56,974 nucleotides of DNA from Prevotellamassilia timonensis (lineage in GTDB: Bacteria > Bacteroidota > Bacteroidia > Bacteroidales > Bacteroidaceae): assembly GCF_900106785.1 (NCBI RefSeq), contig NZ_LT629840.1, forward strand, positions 62,490 through 119,463, given 5' to 3'. Below the pieces are notes generated by a model. It had not been told where the DNA came from, ran no database searches, and saw only the letters and a list, made by a program, of their open reading frames with translations. Within the stretch, counting starts at the first letter, position 1. The number at the start of each line of letters is the position of its first letter. Positions 48,055 through 56,745 of the stretch are shown piece after piece. A program made the translations under genes and the position numbers.

Positions 48055-48346
48055 CTTTTCGACTAAAAATCGCATATATTGCGTGCTTTTTACCCGTCTG
48101 AACGCTCCGACTGCGCTGTAAATGGCCTTGAAATACGCTCAAACGGAGGGCACGCTTCGGCAAATCGCAGGCTTTGCGCACAGGCGTGAAGTGGCACGGA
48201 CTGGGCAAAACACGCTTGCGGGCGCCTCATCATCGGCAAACTTTGGCCGATAACACGCTTGGCAGTGAGGACTACTGCCTGGCAAAATGTATATGGCCGC
48301 GACTGCTTGTCACGGTGGGAATGGAAGGGGACTTGATACGAAAAAA
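48055..48346. other. Gap between the tRNA-Asp promoter and the hpf terminator
   Basis: The 290-nt stretch has no convincing gene. The minus-strand frame at 48090-48356 (88 codons) has protein-unlike composition and no promoter. Short dyads such as CTGCCTGGCA are present, but no overall fold is seen. Confidence 0.4.
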
Positions 48347-48373
48347 GGCCCGGCACACGTAATGTGCCGGGCC
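48347..48373 (-). terminator. Terminator after hpf
   Basis: GGCCCGGCACA pairs perfectly with TGTGCCGGGCC and is followed leftward by TTTTTT. Confidence 0.9.
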
Positions 48374-48419
48374 GCTATCAGTTTTACCTGTTTGTATTTG
48401 CTATTATTATTCTATGCGC

Positions 48420-48716
48420 TTATTTGCCTTGACGTTCCTTGTACTTGTCAATCTGGCGAAGCAATGTGTCAACGCAGAGGTCTACGCCTTCCTCAAAGGT
48501 GTCGCACACCTTTTCTGCATGAAGGTCGGTGCCGGGAAGTGACACGTTGAGTGCGGTTTCCTTGTTCTTGGCTGTTTCAGGTTTAACAACCTTCAGTATA
48601 AACTCTGCTTTGATTATATTGTCACACGTTTTTTCGAGTTTTGCAGCCTTTTTAGCGATAAAGGCATTGAGTTTCTCAGTAGCGTCGAAGTGAATTGCTT
48701 GAATTTTGAGTTCCAT
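48420..48716 (-). CDS. hpf: Ribosome hibernation-promoting factor, short HPF/RaiA type
   Basis: The 98-aa protein binds the 30S decoding site and tRNA path in stationary phase, silencing ribosomes. It begins MELKIQAIHFDATEKLNAFI and has the basic face and the DLHAEKVCDTFEEGVDLCVD helix common to the family. It lacks the C-terminal dimerization domain of long HPF. An upstream in-frame ATG at 48782 overlaps xerC, so the start at 48716, 19 nt past the xerC stop, is used. The xerC-hpf order is conserved in Bacteroidales. Confidence 0.93.
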   Translation of the reverse strand: MELKIQAIHFDATEKLNAFIAKKAAKLEKTCDNIIKAEFILKVVKPETAKNKETALNVSLPGTDLHAEKVCDTFEEGVDLCVDTLLRQIDKYKERQGK

Positions 48717-48735
48717 AGTAACCTCCTTTGTTAGT

Positions 48736-49623
48736 TTACGCCCTGGGGTGGGCAAGTTTGTATTGTTTTTTAAGGTCGGCAAACGTGGTATGCGTGTACA
48801 CCTCGGTTGTGGCTACGCTTTCGTGGCCGAGCAACTCCTTGATGGCCTCAAGGTCGGCGCCATTATTGAGCATGGCCGAAGCAAAGGTGTGACGCAGCAC
48901 GTGCGGGCTTTTTTTGCGTTGTGTGGTAACTAAAGACAGATAATGCTTGACTATGAGCCCCACCCTGCGGCGGTCGATGCGCAACTTGCGGCGGTTGAAA
49001 AACAGGGCGCCTGCATCGGTGCTGACATACGCCTGGCGTACTGGCAAATAGGCTCTGAACGCGTTGGCCAGCTCTGCGGAGAATGGCACTATGCGCTGCT
49101 TGTTGCGCTTGCCCGTCACTTTCAACTCACGTTGGTTCAGGTCGATGTTCTCCACATCAAGGCCGATAAGCTCGGCAAGGCGGATGCCTGTGTGGTAGAA
49201 GGTGAGGAGTATAGTGCGGTCGCGCATGCCCTCGTAGCCGCTGGGGTAGTCAATGTCGTCGAACAACTGGTTAACCTCACTGTTACGCAGGAAGGAAGGC
49301 AACTTTGGGTGTATCTTGGGCGATTTAACCGCTGTCACCGGACTGTGGTCCATACGCCCTACTCTGCGCATATACTTGTAGAAGCTGCGCACACCGCTCA
49401 GTTGCTTTGATATGGTGCGGGCATTCTCACCACGCGCCATCTCACGTGCCATCCATTGTCTGACGACATCGGCATCGAGCGTGTACCAGGTGAGTTGGTT
49501 GTCGAGCGAACGATAGAAGATTTGTAACGACTGCAAAGCGCTGCGGTACTCTTTGGCTGTCAGCTTGGAGTAACCCTTGTCGGCTAACAGATAGTTTATG
49601 AAATCATCTATCTCGTTCATCAT
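48736..49623 (-). CDS. xerC: Tyrosine recombinase XerC
   Basis: The 295-aa recombinase resolves chromosome dimers at the dif site with a partner Xer protein. It has the N-terminal SAM-like DNA-binding domain (about 1-90) and a full catalytic set, R148 (HTGIRLAE), K172, H241 and R244 (HVLRH), H267 (LLGHESV) and the nucleophile Y276 (TEVYTHT). Its place between rpsU and hpf is that of the housekeeping gene in Bacteroidales and not of a mobile-element integrase. The second codon is also Met, so the start could be one codon later. Confidence 0.92.
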   Translation of the reverse strand: MMNEIDDFINYLLADKGYSKLTAKEYRSALQSLQIFYRSLDNQLTWYTLDADVVRQWMAREMARGENARTISKQLSGVRSFYKYMRRVGRMDHSPVTAVKSPKIHPKLPSFLRNSEVNQLFDDIDYPSGYEGMRDRTILLTFYHTGIRLAELIGLDVENIDLNQRELKVTGKRNKQRIVPFSAELANAFRAYLPVRQAYVSTDAGALFFNRRKLRIDRRRVGLIVKHYLSLVTTQRKKSPHVLRHTFASAMLNNGADLEAIKELLGHESVATTEVYTHTTFADLKKQYKLAHPRA

Positions 49624-49763
49624 TGTCTCTCTTTACGAAAGCGAATATCGCAACTTTTTTTGAATGCGCCAAATTTTCGCACTGAAATTTGTTACAACCG
49701 CATTACTCTATCGGATAAAACGGCTGCCACGCACCGCAACGGGCTTGGGGTTGTAAATGCAAA

Positions 49764-49794
49764 ACCGCTGCACAGCGTGTGGCAGTGCAGCGGT
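49764..49794 (-). terminator. Terminator after rpsU
   Basis: ACCGCTGCAC pairs perfectly with GTGCAGCGGT; read leftward it is followed by TTTTGC. It separates rpsU from xerC, whose own promoter was not recognised in 49624-49763. Confidence 0.75.
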
Positions 49795-49898
49795 CTATAC
49801 GAACATTTATGTATTATCTTGTGCTAAGACGGCGGCTACATGGTGGGCCGCACTGTGTCTCAAAAGCGTTGCGATTACAAGGAGCTAATATTGTTGTA

Positions 49899-50090
49899 TT
49901 AGTCCTCGTCGCGGTGAAGCTGCTGTACGTAAACAGCGTGCTCCTTGGCCAAACGCTTCAATACGCTGGGCTTGTCAAACTGCTGACGGGCACGGAGTTC
50001 CTTTACAACACCGGTCCTTTCGAACTTTCTCTTGAACTTCTTCAGGGCGCGTTCAATGTTTTCGCCCTCTTTAACCTGTACTACGATCAT
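49899..50090 (-). CDS. rpsU: 30S ribosomal protein S21
   Basis: The 63-aa basic protein helps mRNA selection on the 30S subunit; in Bacteroidetes it also contributes to holding the anti-Shine-Dalgarno sequence out of reach. It starts MIVVQVKEGENIERALKKFKRKFERTG, the S21 signature. Its own full-consensus promoter and terminator make it a single-gene unit. Confidence 0.97.
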   Translation of the reverse strand: MIVVQVKEGENIERALKKFKRKFERTGVVKELRARQQFDKPSVLKRLAKEHAVYVQQLHRDED

Positions 50091-50201
50091 TTTGTGAGTT
50101 TAGATTTTATTTTGTTATTACTTTATTGCGTGATTTTTGGTGCAAGAGCCATACTTTTGTGCGCGCTGAACAACGCGTTTTTGCATACTCTATGCGAGGT
50201 G

Positions 50202-50232
50202 CAAAATTACGCATTTATTTTATTACGCACAA
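50202..50232 (-). promoter_or_regulatory. Promoter of rpsU
   Basis: TTG (50232-50230), exactly 20 nt, then TAATTTTG (50209-50202) on the minus strand. Confidence 0.72.
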
Positions 50233-50345
50233 ACTTTTGTGTTGATTTTCTGCAACAATGTGAATTTACGAAGCCTTTGCAGAACGCTTTCGCAGTGATT
50301 GTTGTACAAAGCATTTGGATAAAGCGGCGCACGGGCTTCGACTTT

Positions 50346-51236
50346 TCAAGTTTTTGCCACATGCACAACCTGCTGCGGATAGGGTATGTTGATGCCCTCG
50401 CGGTTGAACATGTCGTAAAGCTGCTGCTGCCCCTGGTAAAACACGGGCCAATAGTCGTCGGTATTGACCCATACGCGCACCACGAGGTTAACGCTGCTGT
50501 CGGCCAGGGCTTCTACTCCCACAAAAGGCTTGTGGGCATCGGGCGACTGAAGTATGCGCGGGTCGGAGGCAAAGAGTGCGAGCACCTTTTGGCGCACAGC
50601 GTCTATGTCCTGCCCATAATCAACGCCTATGAGCCACTGCACACGGCGGGTGTCCTCACGCGAGTGGTTGACCACTACCGAGGTGCTGAGCGAGCCGTTG
50701 GGTATGTACACTACCTTGTTGTCGTAGGTGGTGAGTATGGTGTGAAATATCTGTATCTCACGCACATGGCCAAGGGTGCCTTGTGCCTCGATGAGGTCGC
50801 CCACGCGATAGGGCTTGAACAACAGTATGACCAAACCGCCCGCAAAATTTTGCAGGTTACCCGACAGGGCCATGCCTACTGCTACACCGGCTGATGCCAG
50901 CAGGGCTGCAAATGACGTGGTGTTGATGCCCAAGGCACTGATTACGCTGATAACGAGCAATATGGTGAGCAATATGTGCACCAAACTGCGCAGAAAACTC
51001 TGTACGCCCACATCTACATGGCGGCGACTGAGCATGGCTGACACAACGCGGTTGATGATCTTGATGATAAAACGGCCTGCTATGTAAATGAGGGCTGCCA
51101 CTAATATGCGCTTGCCGGCTGTGAGCGAAAGGGCTAACAACTTGTCGAGTAGCATGTCTATTCGCGATATGCTCACCTCGTTTACGGCCTGGTTGACAAC
51201 ACCGGGCAGCGATTGCAATAATATCAATCTATTCAT
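50346..51236 (-). CDS. Small-conductance mechanosensitive channel (MscS family)
   Basis: The 296-aa inner-membrane channel opens under membrane tension to release solutes in osmotic downshock. Three membrane segments lie in about 45-145; the third, ASAGVAVGMALSGNLQNFAGG, is the pore-lining helix with its alternating G and A. The cytoplasmic part (about 150-290) has the beta domain with PYRVGDLIEAQGTLGHVREI and the family's VYIPNG. An in-frame ATG 51 nt upstream is less likely as the start. No promoter was recognised; the NlpC/P60 gene upstream ends in a terminator. Confidence 0.92.
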   Translation of the reverse strand: MNRLILLQSLPGVVNQAVNEVSISRIDMLLDKLLALSLTAGKRILVAALIYIAGRFIIKIINRVVSAMLSRRHVDVGVQSFLRSLVHILLTILLVISVISALGINTTSFAALLASAGVAVGMALSGNLQNFAGGLVILLFKPYRVGDLIEAQGTLGHVREIQIFHTILTTYDNKVVYIPNGSLSTSVVVNHSREDTRRVQWLIGVDYGQDIDAVRQKVLALFASDPRILQSPDAHKPFVGVEALADSSVNLVVRVWVNTDDYWPVFYQGQQQLYDMFNREGINIPYPQQVVHVAKT

Positions 51237-51263
51237 ATCAGAGTTATGGGAGGTTATAAAAAC

Positions 51264-51304
51264 AACGCAGTTGCCACCCTTATGCAAGGAACGGCAACTG
51301 CGTT
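51264..51304 (-). terminator. Terminator after the NlpC/P60 gene
   Basis: AACGCAGTTGCC pairs perfectly with GGCAACTGCGTT; read leftward it is followed by GTTTTTATAA. Confidence 0.82.
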
Positions 51305-51362
51305 GGGCAGCATCTGCATCTGCCTCATATTCGTATCTAATGTACGATGGATTGTTCTGTCG

Positions 51363-51953
51363 TTAGTTTTCGACAATGCGACGTGCACCAATGTAGCGGC
51401 GGCTGTAGTATGCCTCGCTGGAGTCTGACACCTTGACACCACCGCTCGCAGCATGAACAAACGAGAAGTTGTTGCCCGAGGGATCAACGTCCATTACAAT
51501 GCCCACATGGCCTACCGAACGGGAATTGCCACGACCGCCAAAGAACACGAGATCGCCCTTCTTAAGGTCAGAAATTCGGGCGATGGGGGTGCCTTGTGTG
51601 TACTGCGAGCGCGAAGAGCGCAAGATCGACACATTCTGTTTGCGGTAAACATAGCTGGTAAAGCCTGAGCAGTCGAAAGCATAGGGGCCTGACATGCCTG
51701 AGCGATAACTTGCGCCAAGGTATTGCAAAGCTGTTTGTACTACACTTTCGCCAAAGTTGGCATTATAAGGCACTGAGGCCTCTTTTACTTCAGCAGCAAC
51801 TTGCTGCACTGCACCTACGGGTGCTACTTCTTTCACGATTTTCTCTGCGGTGGGACGTGTCGGGAGTGCTTCAGGCATAATGTCCTGGGCATTTGCCGTA
51901 AAAAATGACATGACGCCCATAGCCACACACGCAGCATATTTCTTTATGTGCAC
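51363..51953 (-). CDS. NlpC/P60 (C40) cell-wall peptidase
   Basis: The 196-aa exported enzyme should cut peptide stems of peptidoglycan, usually the gamma-D-Glu-diaminopimelate bond. After a signal peptide (1-22, ending FTANAQ) comes a linker and the NlpC/P60 domain (about 68-195) with C95 in AFDCSGF, H149 in GHVGIVMD and H167 in FVHAASGG as the likely triad. The domain is complete and has no extra SH3 or LysM targeting module. It has its own strong promoter and terminator. Confidence 0.92.
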   Translation of the reverse strand: MHIKKYAACVAMGVMSFFTANAQDIMPEALPTRPTAEKIVKEVAPVGAVQQVAAEVKEASVPYNANFGESVVQTALQYLGASYRSGMSGPYAFDCSGFTSYVYRKQNVSILRSSRSQYTQGTPIARISDLKKGDLVFFGGRGNSRSVGHVGIVMDVDPSGNNFSFVHAASGGVKVSDSSEAYYSRRYIGARRIVEN

Positions 51954-52075
51954 TATCTTAATGGTTTAATGGGTTCTACATCACATTTTGAAGAACCACC
52001 GCCCATGCCATGCAATCTCCCCTGATTGCGCGACGGCAAGCGAGCAGCAATAATGCTCTTCAAAATCAACATTCG

Positions 52076-52106
52076 CAAAGTTACTACATTTCGGAGCAAA
52101 ATGCAA
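52076..52106 (-). promoter_or_regulatory. Promoter of the NlpC/P60 gene
   Basis: TTG (52106-52104), exactly 20 nt, then TAACTTTG (52083-52076) on the minus strand, giving a leader of about 115 nt. Confidence 0.7.
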
Positions 52107-52223
52107 GTGTTTTAAGAACTTTTGCGAATACAATAAGCATGCCAACCCCTATTTCGCACAGATATATTTAATGTGTGCGACAAGCCAAAGCGCACAATAA
52201 GGCATTTTGGGGTGGTTATAATA

Positions 52224-52354
52224 ATTCTGAAATAGGGATTTGTGCGCTATCGGAAGTGTATTTTTGAAAGGTTGTGAGGGAGCATAGCGGGCTATACTCC
52301 CTCACAACCTTTCAAAAATACACTTCCGAGAGCGTGCAAATCACATTTCAGAAT
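52224..52354. repeat. 131-bp near-perfect palindrome
   Basis: The left arm runs from ATTCTGAAAT through GGAAGTGTATTTTTGAAAGG and GTTGTGAGGGAG to the centre near 52288; the right arm mirrors it with few mismatches and almost no loop (ATAGC-GG-GCTAT). Farther out, GGGGTGGT (52210) and ACCACCCC (52382) also mirror each other, so the full symmetry may span about 180 bp. It lies just past the stop of the L,D-transpeptidase gene. It could be a transposable-element relic, a very strong terminator or a structured RNA. Confidence 0.8.
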
Positions 52355-52395
52355 AACAGAACTCTAAAACAGAATTTTTAGGACCACCCCTTTGT

Positions 52396-53262
52396 CTATT
52401 CAAAAAAGGATTCTGCCTCGGCCTCGCGTTGCATTTCTTCTTGCTTGTGCTTGTTTTCATCGGCAGACTTATGGTGCTCATGATGGCGTTCCGTGTTGTC
52501 TGCCGCACCACTGTGTGACGCTTCTTTTCGGTGCAGCGAGTCTTTTTCGTGCTTAACTGGTTCGTTTCTTACAGACTCGTCCTCGTCCTTTTTGGGGGCT
52601 GCAAGTCCCTTGAACGCGGGCAATGGTGCACCTTCGGCCGACACCTCGACTGGCATGCCCGAATAGGCGTATTCATTAAACAAGGTAATAATATTGGCAC
52701 TGTTCACACGTATGCAGCCCTCTGACGCACGCTTGCCAATGCTTCGAGGCGAATTGGTGCCATGTATGCCTATGCCTCCAAGGCGTCCCGTGGCCAACCG
52801 CAGAAAGTGCGGCCCGTAGCACCCCTTGACCGCTCGCCCGTCGCGAGTGCGATGCACCCAGTCGGTGCTGTTAAACATACCCGAGATATGAAATTGGCCC
52901 TCAGGTGTGCGATAGTCGCCCTTAGCTGTTTTGTTGCCACGACGCAAACCACAAGCAATGCCGCAATTAAACAGAACACTGTCATTGGCATCGAGCACGT
53001 AAAGATGCATGGTCGTTTTCGACACATAAATGTGCAGACCACGGTATTTCTCGTCAAGGGCTTTGGGCTTTTCCTGCTTGGCCGAGTCTGTCAGAGCTGC
53101 TATTTCGTCTTCAGTAGGCCCCTCGTTGGCCATTTGCTGCAACACGGAGTCCTCGGTTACTTGTGTGCTGTCGTCACACACGGCATCGCTCTGTGACTTT
53201 GATCCACAAGCGGCAAAGAAGCCACAAACAGCCAACAAGCATATAGCACATATCAATCTCAT
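52396..53262 (-). CDS. L,D-transpeptidase (YkuD) lipoprotein
   Basis: The 288-aa protein should form 3-3 peptidoglycan cross-links or attach proteins to diaminopimelate. A lipobox (FFAAC, lipidated C19) anchors it, and the absence of an acidic stretch after the cysteine suggests the periplasmic side. The YkuD domain (about 74-212) has H167 in GIHGTN, S180 and the nucleophile C183 in SEGCIRV. The last 70 residues form a highly charged tail rich in H, K and E (HHEHHKSADENKHKQEE), unusual for the family; metal binding is possible but unproven. Confidence 0.92.
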   Translation of the reverse strand: MRLICAICLLAVCGFFAACGSKSQSDAVCDDSTQVTEDSVLQQMANEGPTEDEIAALTDSAKQEKPKALDEKYRGLHIYVSKTTMHLYVLDANDSVLFNCGIACGLRRGNKTAKGDYRTPEGQFHISGMFNSTDWVHRTRDGRAVKGCYGPHFLRLATGRLGGIGIHGTNSPRSIGKRASEGCIRVNSANIITLFNEYAYSGMPVEVSAEGAPLPAFKGLAAPKKDEDESVRNEPVKHEKDSLHRKEASHSGAADNTERHHEHHKSADENKHKQEEMQREAEAESFFE

Positions 53263-53298
53263 ATCAAGGTAATTAACGCTTTAACGTAAATATTGGTG

Positions 53299-53306
53299 CA
53301 AAATTA
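53299..53306 (-). promoter_or_regulatory. Candidate -7 box of the L,D-transpeptidase gene
   Basis: Read leftward TAATTTTG fits TAnnTTTG and is 37 nt ahead of the ATG; no TTG is at the proper distance. Confidence 0.45.
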
Positions 53307-53386
53307 CAAAATCCTTTGCCTAATATGGCGCTTCTGAATATATTCTTTTGACTATAAGCCCATCTGCGGACACGATACAAGCAAAA

Positions 53387-53425
53387 GGCCCTGCCAACTC
53401 GCCTCGAAGGATCGTTGGCAGGGCC
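53387..53425 (-). terminator. Terminator after the 949-aa T9SS gene
   Basis: GGCCCTGCCAAC pairs perfectly with GTTGGCAGGGCC and is followed leftward by TTTTGC. Confidence 0.88.
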
Positions 53426-53449
53426 ACAAACAAATGGGTACAAGGGTTG

Positions 53450-56299
53450 TTACTTTACAATCTTTACTGCACTGTTCACATTACCTTGGCTCAAGCGAAC
53501 GATATATGCGCCCCTCGAAAGGGCAGACATATCTATCCGCTGACCTGGCATCACATTCATACAATTCAATTTTGCACCATTAAGCGCATATACAGCCACT
53601 CTCACGGGGGCTGCCACTGGTGCTGTCACCACAGCTTGCCCACCAACATAGCGTATGTTGAGTTCTGAGCCATTGCTTTCAGCCACCACCTGCTCTACTG
53701 GAGTAAACTGCTTTCCGAGCACAATGCGTGCCGTGGTGCCACTTTGATTGTCTACATGCAAGGTGGCATCGTGCTCAATCATCTGGCTCCAGTCACCCAC
53801 AAACAATTTCACACCATAGTCTCCCTCAGGTATGAACAAGCCTTCATCTTCATAACTGCTTAGGTAGCAATCTGCAAGAAAGTCCTGCCCTTTATAGAAG
53901 CTTGCATAACGCAGCGGTGTCCAAAGATCGAGCCAGTCAATTTCGTTGCTCTCTGCATCAAAATAGCCGATGGTATTAAAATAATGCAGACCCGAAAGGT
54001 CGAGTTGAACGGCCTTGGTGTCGTCACCTACTGCAACTTTGCGCTCATGCCCCAATACGTAATGGTGCTTTTCGTCAAACTTGAGTCCTTTCACACTATA
54101 GTCATAATCACCCTTCAACACTCTGAAAGGCACCTCAGTATTTACCGTTGTATTGTTTTCACCACCAACAATCAAGGGAATCTGTCCATTATATAGGAAT
54201 TTAACCTCAGCCTCTGCCTTTGCACCTGCCAAGAAGAAGATGCCATCAAGCTTTAGCGGTACTTGCACATAATCCTCGTCAGGCAATGTAGTCAATGCCA
54301 CTTCCACTTCACTATTTTCTGCCGGACATTCAACCTTGAACGACGGCACGTACGCATTGATATAGGGCAATTCTAATGCATTATTCGGAGACACGACACA
54401 TGCATAATAATTGCCTGGCAGCAAGAACTCCGGCGCAAGCGCACTGCTCCATTCCGCCACTGGTGCCTGGCCTACTGGTGCAGCCATCAAGCCCTCGCTA
54501 TTATATCCTGCCTGCAACCGCTTGCCATCAAGCGTATACTTGACATAGGCATACTTTGTATAATCAAAGTTCAATTCACTTGCATCAGATACCTTCATCA
54601 TCGCTATGCTATCTCTCAAGTCACGTTGCACAAGATAACCGCACAACCAACCATCTTGCATGTACAAGTTTGCGGTAAATACATGTGAGGTGTCACTCGT
54701 CGAATCCCAATTACAGCGTATGTATGAATCATCATGAAAGTCTGGCATTGCGTCCAATTTGTCAGCTGTCCGGTACAAATGAAGTTCTGGATTTCCATAC
54801 TTGTTTGCATACATCTGCTCATGCTGCTTGACAGTTACTTTTACCTTGCGGAGATCCTTGCTCACGTCAATATGGTGAGTCTGCATGCCAATGGGCGAAT
54901 TATCAGTCCAAGTAAGCTTAGCCGTGTTACGAATGCCCGATATAAAGCCAGAGCATTCACCTGGATATTCGTGGAATACGACACCTCGGCCAGCACTATC
55001 CAATACCGCCGAGCCTAATGCCCTGCCATCTTTGCCAGAGAGGAAGAAGTACGCGCCTTGTGCCGGATTGCCATCAGCATCAACAGCTGTCACCTCATAA
55101 CCCGCATAATCACCATGATTGTACACTCTGTCATATTCCTGCACATTCATCGCATCTTTCACCACAATAGTACGCAATGACTTTTGTCCGTCATTTTCAT
55201 ACACAACAGAACCACTCTCCGTTGCAGCATACACATCAATCACATGCTCACCTTGTGGCAAACAAACAACTGGGTCTTTATAATCATAGTCGACAGGTCG
55301 CACACCGTCTACCCACAAGTTTCTTGGCAAAAGTGCTGTGCCGAGGTCGTCCTTTACGTTTATACGCACAGGGCGCCAAGTGGTGGGCGAGAGTTCGAAT
55401 TCGTAATCACCTTCCAACTTGTCATATTCACGATAGAAAGGATATGAAGAGAAGGTGTTGACACTCTTGTCTCCACTGAATGAGAAACGATACCAGGCCT
55501 TTGTGATAGGACAATTCTCGTCATTATTGACCATACTGTAGTACACACGATCACTGCCCTCGTCTACATAAGCACTACGCACAAACGATGTTGTGCTCTG
55601 TCCATTGCGCACGGTCTCATACGACAGATTGTAGCTTGTAGTCAATTCGTCGCTGAACATACGCTTGCGCAAATCTGTGTTGAAATCCTTGACGCGCATA
55701 AGGAACAAGTGCATTTTTGAGTAGTCTATCAGCGTGTTCGAAGCATAATATGTCTTGTTGTACTTGGTTGAAGGTACAGCATAAGCAGTATGATACTTGG
55801 CTTGTGGTACCACGGTAATCGACATGGGTCTATAATTTGCTTTGCTATCATCTACAAGGTAAAAGTTGGCTATACCCTCCGCATCAGTTTGAGCCAAGGT
55901 CACTTTCGGATTATTCGATGTGGTCGACACCAACTCCGCACCCGACAGCAAAGCACCGTCATGCGCCACAACCTTCCATTTGGCCGGTCGAGCTACATCA
56001 CGCAAGTCAATGGTAATTTCAGGAGACTCACCGTAAGTCCAGTCATAATAAAACGATTCATACCCCGGCAAGGTAAAATCCATACCAACCTCTGACCGGT
56101 AGCCTCCGTCGTCAGTTATCTTCAACGGCAGGCCCTTAGAAATGTCAAGGCCATACACATAGCCACTCGTAATTGGTTGCCCGTCATAACCAATCACACT
56201 CTTTAATACGATATCAGTTACCTTCTTGTCTCTGTTCTGCGCCAGCAGCCCAAATGAAGCAGACAACATGAAAGCAAATACAAGTAATAAACGCTTCAT
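53450..56299 (-). CDS. Large secreted protein with T9SS type A sorting domain
   Basis: The 949-aa protein has a Sec signal peptide (MKRLLLVFAFMLSASFGLLA) and ends VAVYALNGAKLNCMNVMPG...LSRGAYIVRLSQG...VKIVK, the type A C-terminal signal that leads proteins through the type IX system to the cell surface. The long middle part is beta-rich with repeated Gly/Asp turns (for example AQTDAEGIANFYLVDD and AVDADGNPAQGAYFFLSGKDG), resembling strings of Ig-like or CNA-B-type domains; no catalytic motif is seen. It may be an adhesin or matrix protein. Its promoter has three direct repeats of the same type and spacing as the promoter of the 455-aa lipoprotein at 34.3 kb. Confidence 0.85.
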   Translation of the reverse strand: MKRLLLVFAFMLSASFGLLAQNRDKKVTDIVLKSVIGYDGQPITSGYVYGLDISKGLPLKITDDGGYRSEVGMDFTLPGYESFYYDWTYGESPEITIDLRDVARPAKWKVVAHDGALLSGAELVSTTSNNPKVTLAQTDAEGIANFYLVDDSKANYRPMSITVVPQAKYHTAYAVPSTKYNKTYYASNTLIDYSKMHLFLMRVKDFNTDLRKRMFSDELTTSYNLSYETVRNGQSTTSFVRSAYVDEGSDRVYYSMVNNDENCPITKAWYRFSFSGDKSVNTFSSYPFYREYDKLEGDYEFELSPTTWRPVRINVKDDLGTALLPRNLWVDGVRPVDYDYKDPVVCLPQGEHVIDVYAATESGSVVYENDGQKSLRTIVVKDAMNVQEYDRVYNHGDYAGYEVTAVDADGNPAQGAYFFLSGKDGRALGSAVLDSAGRGVVFHEYPGECSGFISGIRNTAKLTWTDNSPIGMQTHHIDVSKDLRKVKVTVKQHEQMYANKYGNPELHLYRTADKLDAMPDFHDDSYIRCNWDSTSDTSHVFTANLYMQDGWLCGYLVQRDLRDSIAMMKVSDASELNFDYTKYAYVKYTLDGKRLQAGYNSEGLMAAPVGQAPVAEWSSALAPEFLLPGNYYACVVSPNNALELPYINAYVPSFKVECPAENSEVEVALTTLPDEDYVQVPLKLDGIFFLAGAKAEAEVKFLYNGQIPLIVGGENNTTVNTEVPFRVLKGDYDYSVKGLKFDEKHHYVLGHERKVAVGDDTKAVQLDLSGLHYFNTIGYFDAESNEIDWLDLWTPLRYASFYKGQDFLADCYLSSYEDEGLFIPEGDYGVKLFVGDWSQMIEHDATLHVDNQSGTTARIVLGKQFTPVEQVVAESNGSELNIRYVGGQAVVTAPVAAPVRVAVYALNGAKLNCMNVMPGQRIDMSALSRGAYIVRLSQGNVNSAVKIVK

Positions 56300-56363
56300 A
56301 CCATATAACTTTGTAATTTAACAATACGTGCTGTGCAGACAATGCTGCACGTCTCTATACAGG

Positions 56364-56394
56364 CAAAGTTATATAAAAAAGCTATAAATTTCAA
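56364..56394 (-). promoter_or_regulatory. Promoter of the 949-aa T9SS protein gene
   Basis: TTG (56394-56392), exactly 20 nt, then TAACTTTG (56371-56364) on the minus strand, 65 nt before the ATG. Confidence 0.7.
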
Positions 56395-56415
56395 CCGGCA
56401 TAAAACGCACACGGA

Positions 56416-56466
56416 CATAAGTGGTTGCAGATAAGACCTAAGCGGTCGAAATAAATGTCTAAGCGG
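56416..56466 (-). promoter_or_regulatory. Three CCRCTTAKR direct repeats, LytTR-like operator
   Basis: Read leftward the units are CCGCTTAGA (56466-56458), CCGCTTAGG (56445-56437) and CCACTTATG (56424-56416), each 21 nt from the next. The nearest unit ends 21 nt upstream of the -33 TTG, exactly as at 34387-34416. The repeat size and spacing match sites bound by LytTR-domain activators. Confidence 0.6.
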
Positions 56467-56507
56467 TAAAAAAAATATTGCAGATGGCGAGTGGATATGC
56501 TCACTAA

Positions 56508-56745
56508 TATGGAAGGGACGCGTCTCGCGGGGTATTTTCCAATTGAAGACGCTACCACTAATGGGGGCGACGCGTCTCGCGAGTATTTTTCAGTTGAAAA
56601 CGCTACCACTAATGGGGGCGACGCGTCCCGCGTCGGGAAAATATGCAGCTATTATTTAGTAGCGTTCGTGTTTTCCTCCATTCTCTATCCCGACGCGGGA
56701 CGCGTCGCCCCCATTAGTGCTTGCGTTTTGTGCTTGAGCTTTGTG
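56508..56745. repeat. GACGCGTC palindrome family, copy F
   Basis: Three left-type arms stand in a row (GGACGCGTCTCGCG at 56517, then ACTAATGGGGGCGACGCG at 56555 and again at 56609), followed by one right-type arm (56690-56718, CGACGCGGGACGCGTCG and CCCCCATTAGTG). The middle units are separated by related A/T-rich spacers (GTATTTTCCAATTGAAGACG and GTATTTTTCAGTTGAAAACG), so the array grew by tandem duplication. It lies between a 5S rRNA gene and the T9SS gene. Confidence 0.8.

Noticed and set aside
48090-48356. 88-aa minus-strand frame after hpf
   Set aside because: It begins inside the hpf terminator and has no protein-like pattern.
48736-49623. XerC as the integrase of the 20-kb block
   Set aside because: Its place between rpsU and hpf is the conserved housekeeping position, so it more likely serves dif recombination.
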